From assembly GCA_003695835.1 (NCBI GenBank), contig RFHN01000035.1, positions 1 to 6,747 of the forward strand: DNA of 6,747 bases, in the 5' to 3' direction. The notes under the pieces were generated by a model. The model was not told the origin of the DNA and did not search any database. It was given only the letters and a program-made list of their open reading frames with translations. Made by a program: the position numbers and the translations under genes. This DNA comes from Armatimonadota bacterium. GTDB lineage: Bacteria > Armatimonadota > Fimbriimonadia > Fimbriimonadales > ATM1. This document shows positions 1 through 5,614 of this stretch, piece after piece (position 1 is the stretch's first letter; every line of letters starts with the position of its first letter).

Positions 1-2623
1 CCGCGGTCTGCGCGTCGGCGGGAGCGTTCCTGTGGACGAGTCCATCAGCATCGCGGAAGAGACCGTGGACCTTGGCAGCGAACCGCACAGCCTTGGCTAC
101 ACCCCGATGCCTCCGTGGACGCTCAATGGATTCGACCCGTGGTCTACCGGCACGTTCCGGCTGTTCTTCAAGACGTTTACCGTAAGGAACGAAGGAAACG
201 TCAACATGCTGGACCTCCGTGTGGCGACGCGCGTAGGGTTCCTGCCGGGTCCGGTGTATCAACCGGTGGCCTTCCTTTCCGATGCGAACGACAGCCAAGC
301 ATGGCTCGACGGGTTCCCGAACATCATCACGAATCTCAACCCGCCCTATTCGAACCCGCCGTTCGTGCCGCCCACCGGCGCGAACGACGCGAACGGCAAC
401 CAAAGGGTGACGCTACACAAGGCGCGAGCGGGAGACCGTGCGCCGACCGTGCTGTCCATCCCGGACGTACCCTATGGAGCTACGCCGCCTCCGGGCAGCG
501 AGCCGAGAATCGGCGTTGCCGTGCCGCTCGGCTTCCCAGCCGGTGAGTACAGTCAGCTCGTGTTCGTCATCGAGGACAACTTCCTTGTCGGAGGCGGAAA
601 CGACATGGCTGCGTTGGTGGACCAGAACGGGCAGCCTCTCGAGGCGTTCTCCGACCCAACGATGAGGGTCAAGCTGCGCATCCGTGAGACCCGAGTGACC
701 GGCGGGCAGACGACCGGCAGTGTGCCCCACGTAGATCCGGACCTTGGCGTATCCACAGCCTTCCGCTGGACGAACACGATGCCGACGGCGTTCCGGGACG
801 TCACCGGTGGTATGCACCTGCTGTGGCTGTCGAACCGCCCCGGCCAGGCGAATACTCCCGCGTCGCCTCAGGCGCAGGACGTCTGGCGACTCTTTGCGGC
901 GGTCCTGCGCGGCACAACCCCGGCCGGCGCCCCGCCCGAGGCAGGGACGAGCCCGCTCCGCGATCTGCTGGGCTTCCCATCGCTGGGCTCTTCGTTCTAT
1001 CTGAAGTTCCTGGGCCCGGCTCCAACTCTCCCGCCCAATACTCTGTTTGACCAGACGCCGGGTGTCGTCGTCGGTTCGCCTCAGTTCGGTGGACCAGCCT
1101 TCCCGGTCAACTTCGATACGATTGGGCTAACGGCGAACCCGCAGGAGGAGTTTGGCCTGCCCGGATCCGCGTTCAAGGATGCGAACGGCGACGGCCAGGC
1201 TGACTACATTGATCATCGCATCTTCTACGCGACCTATGAAGTTTCGCCGAGTACGCCCGTCCCGAACGTGCGAGATTGGGCTTGGATCTCCGTGGACCCA
1301 GAGCTCGAGAAGCAGCACCTCCGAACGCTCCGCACGCTCGACGCGAACCGGCTCGCCTTCTTCTGGCACGCGAACGTGAACGGGCACCCGAAGATGTTCC
1401 AGAACGTCCGCGTCAACCGGCCTGGCAATGCGAGCGGAAATCAGACCGCAAACTGGACTGACAACCTGCTGATTGATCCGGGTCCCGGTTTTGCGGCGGC
1501 GATGGAGCCGACGCCGTGGCTGCGATCCAACGGCGACATTGACATCGTGTTCACCGGCCGATTGCGCGATCGCGCCCAGCCGGAAGTGTTCTACGGTCGC
1601 TGGGATGGCGACAACCTGCTCCGCGTCCGAGGACTTCGCGACATGCCGGAACGGAACCGCGAGGTCCTGGTCCGAGACGCCGCAACGGGGCGGTACCGCG
1701 CCCGCGGCGTCAACTGGAACCTGCGGCGCCCGCTCGAGCTTTGGGTCCGATACCCGAACCAAGCGGCGACGCGACTGGACATCGCCGGCACGCGGAACTT
1801 CGACGAAGCGACGGGCCTGGTGACGATGGACAGCCGTACCGGCGGCAAGATCTACTTCGATCCGCACACCGGAACGGTTTGGTTCAGCACGAGCCCGCCG
1901 AGCGCTGCGGGCCGCCTCGAACTGCGGTACACGCCTCGGATTATTCGAGTGAGCGAGCTGGGCGATACCGGCGGCCACAGCAATCCGAGCGCGTTCCTCG
2001 ACAACCGTAACGCCTCCGTCCGCGAGTTCTGGTCTCGCGTCAGCGGGAACGGCGCTTTCACGCCGCTCCAAGCGAACGACGCTCCGCGCGTCGGGCGCTA
2101 CTGGTACTTCTATGAACGCGGTGCGACCGGCCAGGGTCAGCAGCGCCGCCCGTACATGAAGACACAGCGCCTGACCGTGCAGCTTCGCTTCCCAATCGCG
2201 CTGGACAACAACGGCAACCCGAGGGTTCTGTCCGTGCGAAAGGCGAACGGCTCCCCGCTGGATGGACCGTTCTACCAGGCCGACCCGGGCAATGGCAGGA
2301 TCTTCTTCACGTTGCCGGACGAAGGGAACGAAGTCGAGGTGACGTACCAGTATCGCGACAACAACGGCGTGCTGCAGACGGATGTGGTGACCGCATTCGT
2401 GGACTGGCAGACGGAGATGGCTGAGCAGCCGGTACCGATCGAGCAGGCGATTGACGAGGGTTCGCTTTACGCGTTCCCGGACACTTTCGACCCGAGCCCG
2501 GTGTCCGGCGAGTTGCGGCCGCCGCTCGTGTGGGTATTCTTCACGAGTACTCGGGGTGGCACTCCGGATGTCTACTACGTTACGGTCGCGCCTCGGATTG
2601 AACCGGTTCGGTTCAGAAACTAA
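1..2623 (+). CDS. Large probable secreted beta-rich protein of unknown function (5' end outside window)
   Basis: I do not recognise this protein. The frame is open from base 2 to the TAA at 2621-2623, so at least 873 residues are present. A GTG at base 32 with GGGAG at 20-24 could pass for a start, but the ten codons before it are open and read smoothly into the same beta-rich sequence. No signal peptide follows the GTG, so I take the gene to begin outside the window. Numbering from that GTG: residues 48-68 hold a NEGNV-type strand pair typical of bacterial extracellular beta-sandwich domains. Residues 383-394 form an EF-hand-like loop, DANGDGQADYID. Residues near 259, 440, 503 and 833 start similar strand-turn-strand segments (LLWLSNRPG, LAFFWHANVNG, IDIVFTGRLRD, VWVFFTSTRGG) that recall TolB/PD40 propeller blades. 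Two further modules with G-(K/R)-I-(Y/F)-F followed by a strand ending in Y lie near 609-637 and 757-775. There is no transmembrane anchor at the C-terminus and no catalytic motif. An extracellular or cell-surface role is inference. It precedes the pil operon in the same direction but is separated by a promoter. Confidence 0.82.
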   Translation, partial: RGLRVGGSVPVDESISIAEETVDLGSEPHSLGYTPMPPWTLNGFDPWSTGTFRLFFKTFTVRNEGNVNMLDLRVATRVGFLPGPVYQPVAFLSDANDSQAWLDGFPNIITNLNPPYSNPPFVPPTGANDANGNQRVTLHKARAGDRAPTVLSIPDVPYGATPPPGSEPRIGVAVPLGFPAGEYSQLVFVIEDNFLVGGGNDMAALVDQNGQPLEAFSDPTMRVKLRIRETRVTGGQTTGSVPHVDPDLGVSTAFRWTNTMPTAFRDVTGGMHLLWLSNRPGQANTPASPQAQDVWRLFAAVLRGTTPAGAPPEAGTSPLRDLLGFPSLGSSFYLKFLGPAPTLPPNTLFDQTPGVVVGSPQFGGPAFPVNFDTIGLTANPQEEFGLPGSAFKDANGDGQADYIDHRIFYATYEVSPSTPVPNVRDWAWISVDPELEKQHLRTLRTLDANRLAFFWHANVNGHPKMFQNVRVNRPGNASGNQTANWTDNLLIDPGPGFAAAMEPTPWLRSNGDIDIVFTGRLRDRAQPEVFYGRWDGDNLLRVRGLRDMPERNREVLVRDAATGRYRARGVNWNLRRPLELWVRYPNQAATRLDIAGTRNFDEATGLVTMDSRTGGKIYFDPHTGTVWFSTSPPSAAGRLELRYTPRIIRVSELGDTGGHSNPSAFLDNRNASVREFWSRVSGNGAFTPLQANDAPRVGRYWYFYERGATGQGQQRRPYMKTQRLTVQLRFPIALDNNGNPRVLSVRKANGSPLDGPFYQADPGNGRIFFTLPDEGNEVEVTYQYRDNNGVLQTDVVTAFVDWQTEMAEQPVPIEQAIDEGSLYAFPDTFDPSPVSGELRPPLVWVFFTSTRGGTPDVYYVTVAPRIEPVRFRN

Positions 2624-2630
2624 AGGAGAG
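2621..2630 (+). other. Orphan Shine-Dalgarno-like sequence after the upstream gene
   Basis: TAAAGGAGAG begins with the stop codon of the upstream gene and contains a strong AGGAG core. No ATG, GTG or TTG follows at a workable distance (the next bases read TAGGGCGGACGAGAG). It therefore seems to serve no gene here. It may be chance or a remnant of a former co-transcribed gene. Confidence 0.35.
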
Positions 2631-2635
2631 TAGGG

Positions 2636-2672
2636 CGGACGAGAGAACCTTCTGGGTCTCTCGATCCGTCCG
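2636..2672 (+). terminator. Imperfect hairpin between the upstream gene and pilM, possible terminator
   Basis: CGGAC (2636-2640) pairs with GTCCG (2668-2672) and GAGAGA (2641-2646) with TCTCTC (2657-2662). A five-base bulge (GATCC, 2663-2667) lies on the 3' arm. CC (2648-2649) can also pair with GG (2654-2655) across a TTCT loop. The hairpin lies 12 bases after the stop codon of the upstream gene, where a terminator is expected. No run of T follows it (AAATTACAG), so it is not a classic intrinsic terminator. It could end transcription weakly, protect the 3' end of the upstream mRNA, or have no function. Confidence 0.4.
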
Positions 2673-2699
2673 AAATTACAGTTTCGGCGCCTCGGCCGC

Positions 2700-2727
2700 T
2701 TGACATGGCCGTAGGCGTGCGGATAAC
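2700..2727 (+). promoter_or_regulatory. Predicted sigma-70-type promoter of the pilMNOPQ operon
   Basis: A perfect -35 box TTGACA (2700-2705) is followed after 16 bp by GATAAC (2722-2727), which matches four of six bases of TATAAT including its central ATAA. Transcription would start near 2733-2736, giving a leader of about 25 bases that includes the pilM ribosome binding site. The position just before the first pil gene and after a possible terminator supports it. In a lineage whose sigma factor preferences are not known this remains a prediction. Confidence 0.6.
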
Positions 2728-2758
2728 ATGTTGAAGCCCATCGGGGCACGGAGGACGG

Positions 2759-3916
2759 ATGGCGAAACGATTGAATCAAGCGCTCGGTGTCGATATCGGC
2801 ACCCACAGCATGAAGATTGCGGCGGTTCGGATGGCGGACACGCCGGTTGTCTCTGCGCTCGGAGTCTCTCCGACGCCCCCGAACACGTGTGATCACACCG
2901 GCATCTTCGACCCGAAAACGCTCGGCGCTGCGCTCCGTGCGTTGGTCGGGGAAACGGGTGTTGGCGTGAAGGACGCGATTTTCTGCATCAACGGGCAATC
3001 CTCGGTCGTGGTTCGAAACCTCGAGGTTCCGAAGATGTCCGACGCGGAATTGCGAGAACACATGGGCTGGGAGATTCAGCGCAATATTCCGTTTGCGGAA
3101 AGCACCGTCGTTAGCGACTATCGGCCCATTCCCAACCCGAATCTGGATGCCACGCAGAACATGGAGGTCGTCATGGCCGTATCGCCCCAGAGCGCGGTCG
3201 AGGCGGTCGTCGAGCTGGTGCGCGGAGCTGGTTTGAAGCCCGCCGCCATTGACGTGGAGCCACTCGGCCTGGGGCGGGTGATCCTTTCTTGCCATCAGAG
3301 CGATTTAGCAACGAAGAACGTTTGCTTGGTCCATGTGGGTCATTCGGTGACCTCCATCAACATGTACCGGCAGGGAATCCTCGCCTTCCCGCGAACCGTG
3401 CCTCTGGGGAGCGCGTTCTGGACGAAGGCGATTTCAGAGAACCTCGGCGTCGGCGCCGACGAAGCCGAGAACATGAAGCTGAATGCGGTGATCCCGGACA
3501 CGGCCGGAGGCGTTGGCGCTACGGTGCAGGCCTACAATCCGTTTGCGCCTTCGGCGAGCGAACCAGATGAGCAGACGCAGGCCCCAGCGCCGGCGCCGGC
3601 TCCCGACACTGGCGATTCTCGAGTGTATCAGGCTATGGTGCCGCAGCTCGAGGAGTTCGTCGCCGAGATCCGCCGCTCCATTGACTATTACCAGAGCCGG
3701 GGCGGTCAGGTGGACGAATTGGTTGTCAGTGGTGGCGGGTCCTTGCTCAAGGGGCTGGATTCGTTCCTGGGGCGCTCGCTCGGATTGCCGGTTTCTCGGC
3801 TCAACCCGCTCCAGGGTATCGGCGTGGAGGCTCCGGGAGCTGAAACCTTGGCGGGCGGGCTTGCATCCCAATATGCGACGGCAATCGGGATGGGCCTTTA
3901 CATTGCGTACGACTAA
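2759..3916 (+). CDS. pilM: Type IV pilus assembly protein PilM, actin-like ATPase
   Basis: PilM is the cytoplasmic member of the pilus alignment complex. It binds nucleotide with an actin/FtsA-like fold and holds the N-terminal tail of PilN. The 385 residues begin with the phosphate-1 motif GVDIGTHSMK (10-19). The second phosphate motif region is at about 189-217, followed by the helix EIRRSIDYY (303-311) and the nucleotide-binding segment LVVSGGGSLLKGL (321-333), all typical of PilM. Two oddities stand out. The phosphate-2 motif reads VHVGHS (191-196), with His192 where relatives usually have Asp. Residues 250-287 form a Gly/Ala/Pro-rich insertion with four Ala-Pro repeats (275-282), which makes the protein somewhat longer than the usual 350 or so residues. 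The ATG is preceded by GGAGG at 2750-2754, four bases away. It is the first gene of the operon, and pilN follows after 12 bp. Identification is firm; whether it hydrolyses ATP is open. Confidence 0.95.
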   Translation: MAKRLNQALGVDIGTHSMKIAAVRMADTPVVSALGVSPTPPNTCDHTGIFDPKTLGAALRALVGETGVGVKDAIFCINGQSSVVVRNLEVPKMSDAELREHMGWEIQRNIPFAESTVVSDYRPIPNPNLDATQNMEVVMAVSPQSAVEAVVELVRGAGLKPAAIDVEPLGLGRVILSCHQSDLATKNVCLVHVGHSVTSINMYRQGILAFPRTVPLGSAFWTKAISENLGVGADEAENMKLNAVIPDTAGGVGATVQAYNPFAPSASEPDEQTQAPAPAPAPDTGDSRVYQAMVPQLEEFVAEIRRSIDYYQSRGGQVDELVVSGGGSLLKGLDSFLGRSLGLPVSRLNPLQGIGVEAPGAETLAGGLASQYATAIGMGLYIAYD

Positions 3917-3928
3917 CGGAGACAAAGT

Positions 3929-4693
3929 ATGAGACTGAATCTTCTGCCGAAGGCAACGAGGAAGCGGGTCGCGGGCCTGCCTTTCCTCATTGCGATGATC
4001 GTGCTGGTCATCCTCAACTTCGCCGCTGCCTGGATCTTGAAGACCAACACGTCCAACGAACTGGCGGCCCTGAAAGAGGAGCAGACCTTGAAGGAGCAGG
4101 AGGCCGACAAAGTCCGCAAGACGGCAGCTCGAGCGGACGAGATCGTCGCGAGCGCGAAAATCGTTTTGACGAACACCGCACTGGCGCACCAGATCGAAGA
4201 GGCCAACGTCGCCTATCCCGATCTCTACGACGAGTTGCTGGAGTACATTCCGTCTTTCTTCCGTGTGCGGTCTATCACAGCCTCTTCGAGTGGCGAAAAC
4301 GCAACCGTCGTCATTCAGGGGTATCTGAAGACCTTCCAGCAGTACAGCGATATGATGATCGCCTTGCTGCGGTTCCCGGGAGCGCAGAGCGTCGGCCGCT
4401 CTGGCTTCGGCCCGGTCGCCCCCGGAGATGAGGGGCCGTTCGGTTACAATCCGGACTCGACGGATCGCGGCCCGATTCCGGGATGGTCGTCCGTCACGTT
4501 CACCTTGGTCATCCAGGGGCGCGACCTGCGCGCGCCTGACATCCAGCCGACTCTTCGCGCGGCAGCGGAAGGTGTGAGCACACCCGGTGTTCCGACCGGC
4601 GGAGGTGGCGGTGGCGGAACTCCGCCTCCGGCAGGTGGTGGCGCGGCGCCTGGCGGTCGTCGTGGACCGGCCTTAGGAGGGATGAACAATTAG
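3929..4693 (+). CDS. pilN: Type IV pilus inner-membrane protein PilN
   Basis: PilN is a bitopic inner-membrane protein that links cytoplasmic PilM to periplasmic PilO. The protein starts MRLNLLPKATRKR: the NLLP stretch is the conserved PilM-binding motif, and the basic residues after it fit the positive-inside rule. A membrane helix spans about 17-37. A charged heptad-like region (42-78) is a probable coiled coil, and a periplasmic ferredoxin-like domain covers about 85-200. That domain is interrupted by a Gly/Pro-rich loop (156-186). After residue 216 comes a 38-residue Gly/Pro tail containing PGGRRGP (241-247), which makes the protein (254 residues) longer than the usual 180-210. The ATG at 3929 has GGAGA at 3918-3922, right after the pilM stop, at six bases. 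The weak sequence conservation of PilN means the call rests on the N-terminal motif, topology and gene order. Confidence 0.93.
   Translation: MRLNLLPKATRKRVAGLPFLIAMIVLVILNFAAAWILKTNTSNELAALKEEQTLKEQEADKVRKTAARADEIVASAKIVLTNTALAHQIEEANVAYPDLYDELLEYIPSFFRVRSITASSSGENATVVIQGYLKTFQQYSDMMIALLRFPGAQSVGRSGFGPVAPGDEGPFGYNPDSTDRGPIPGWSSVTFTLVIQGRDLRAPDIQPTLRAAAEGVSTPGVPTGGGGGGGTPPPAGGGAAPGGRRGPALGGMNN
4577..4690 (+). repeat. Gly/Pro-rich low-complexity tail of PilN
   Basis: Residues 217-254 are almost only Gly, Pro, Ala and Arg, with a run of seven Gly at 224-230. The DNA is a string of GGN codons (for example 4601-4617). The heptapeptide PGGRRGP (4649-4669) recurs in PilP. The tail lies outside the folded domain and would be in the periplasm. 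Confidence 0.85.
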
Positions 4694-4699
4694 GAGGAG
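4692..4699 (+). promoter_or_regulatory. Ribosome binding site of pilO overlapping the pilN stop codon
   Basis: AGGAGGAG lies four bases or fewer before the ATG at 4702, and its first two bases belong to the TAG stop of pilN (4691-4693). Ribosomes ending on pilN would cover this site, so translation of the two partners is probably coupled. This suits proteins that form a heterodimer. Confidence 0.75.
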
Positions 4700-4701
4700 C
4701 C

Positions 4702-5583
4702 ATGTCGAAAGTTAGCGGATATGTTTGGGTGGTTTGCGGCGTCGTTTTGATGGCCGTGACATGGGCTGGCTTCTGGTGGCTCAAGATCGGTCCGGAGCGC
4801 GAAGAGATCAAGGCGTACCGAGAGGTCAATCAGAAGCTGGACACGATCATCTCCAAGCAGAGCCAAGAAGCGGCGCGAAAGCGCGTCGCGGAGGCACTGG
4901 AGGCGGTGAACGCTGCGCAGATCGAGTGGAAGCGCATCGCGGAGACGAAGACGCCCAGTCGAGGACGGTTCAACCTGCTCGACCATCGGTGGCAGCTGAC
5001 GGTGAACGCGCGCCAGTGGCACGCGAACGTCGAGCGCGATTTGAAGCAGTGGATCGCCCGGAGCGGTGTCCGGGTGATTGCGCCGACGAACGAAGCCGGG
5101 GAGATCGGGCCGTTCGTCCCGTATCCGACCGACAACGCGAACGAGTTGGTCGAGTTCTACTTCAACTATCCCGCGCTGCCGTATCCGGTTGCGATCTGGG
5201 ATCTGGGAACGATTACGGTGGAGGGCACCTACGATCAGATCGTTCGCCACGTGCGGTCCTGGAACGACATTCCTGGCTATATCGCGAGCGTGCGCGGCCT
5301 CTCCATCGAGGGCACGAACAATCGGCTTCGAGGGCGATACAACCTGGTCGTCGTCGCGTATGTGAATTCGGACAACGTTTCCGGCGGGCAGGGCGATCGA
5401 GGTCGAGTGCCGGACATCAGCCCCGCCGCCCAGAACACCGGTGGCGGTGGTCAGGGGCAAGGAGCTGGAACGGCCCCGCGTCCCGGCGGACAGACTCGTT
5501 CGGGCGCCGGCGGTGGTGGCGGCTTTAGTGGCGGAGGCGGTGGCGGTAACGCGACGGCCGAGGCCCGGTTGCCTGGGCAATAA
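4702..5583 (+). CDS. pilO: Type IV pilus inner-membrane protein PilO
   Basis: PilO pairs with PilN in the periplasm and, with PilP, forms the bridge from the inner membrane to the secretin. The short cytoplasmic start MSKVSGY is followed by a membrane helix at about 7-28. A charged alpha-helical region (30-82) is likely to form the coiled coil with PilN. A ferredoxin-like domain at about 98-222 includes the segment ITVEGTYDQIVRHVRSW (171-187), which matches the strand-helix unit common in PilO proteins. Residues 227-293 form a Gly-rich tail with Gly runs at 247-250, 270-274 and 277-282, so the protein (293 residues) is longer than the usual 200-220. The start is fixed by the strong ribosome binding site at 4692-4699. 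It lies eight bases after pilN and 31 before pilP. PilO sequences diverge strongly, so the call depends on topology and gene order as well as sequence. Confidence 0.92.
   Translation: MSKVSGYVWVVCGVVLMAVTWAGFWWLKIGPEREEIKAYREVNQKLDTIISKQSQEAARKRVAEALEAVNAAQIEWKRIAETKTPSRGRFNLLDHRWQLTVNARQWHANVERDLKQWIARSGVRVIAPTNEAGEIGPFVPYPTDNANELVEFYFNYPALPYPVAIWDLGTITVEGTYDQIVRHVRSWNDIPGYIASVRGLSIEGTNNRLRGRYNLVVVAYVNSDNVSGGQGDRGRVPDISPAAQNTGGGGQGQGAGTAPRPGGQTRSGAGGGGGFSGGGGGGNATAEARLPGQ
5380..5580 (+). repeat. Gly-rich low-complexity tail of PilO
   Basis: Residues 227-293 are dominated by Gly with Gln, Pro, Arg, Ser and Ala, in blocks of four to six Gly (for example codons at 5440-5451 and 5509-5523). The stretch follows the end of the folded domain (the last strand is YNLVVVAYVN at 213-222). 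It is the longest of the three tails in the operon. Confidence 0.85.
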
Positions 5584-5602
5584 ACAAGCCATAATGCAGA
5601 GT

Positions 5603-5608
5603 AGAGGA
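5603..5608 (+). promoter_or_regulatory. Ribosome binding site that fixes the pilP start
   Basis: AGAGGA stands six bases before the ATG at 5615. It supports this start over the in-frame ATG at 5594 and over upstream GTG codons inside pilO such as 5441, which would add a long stretch without homology-like features ahead of the signal peptide. Confidence 0.7.
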
Positions 5609-5614
5609 ACCAAA

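Noticed and set aside
32..34. GTG as the true start of the upstream gene
   Set aside because: GGGAG at 20-24 is a plausible ribosome binding site, but the frame is open to the window edge, the preceding residues continue the same strand-rich sequence, and no export signal follows the GTG.
2705..2734. Nine-codon ATG open frame in the leader region before pilM
   Set aside because: No ribosome binding site precedes it, it overlaps the -35 and -10 elements, and its start would lie upstream of the predicted transcript. Chance is the simpler explanation.
2728..2892. Out-of-frame ATG open frame overlapping the start of pilM
   Set aside because: It has no ribosome binding site, lies in another frame across the conserved PilM phosphate-1 coding region, and its product shows no feature.
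1127..3295. 722-residue open frame on the minus strand
   Set aside because: Its codons lie exactly opposite those of the upstream gene and of pilM. In that register a stop appears only opposite TTA, CTA or TCA codons, which are rare in GC-rich genes. It begins right after the TTA at 3305-3307 and ends at the CTA at 1127-1129. The product is Arg-rich with no recognisable domain and it crosses the intergenic promoter.
3581..3604. GC-rich palindromic stretch in pilM as a regulatory element
   Set aside because: The self-complementary GGCGCCGGC pattern follows from the Ala-Pro codon repeat and needs no separate explanation.
5441..5614. Longer start for pilP from a GTG inside pilO
   Set aside because: It would overlap pilO by over 140 bases and put about 58 Arg/Ala/Val-rich residues before the lipoprotein signal. 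ATG 5615 has a ribosome binding site and gives a proper signal peptide.
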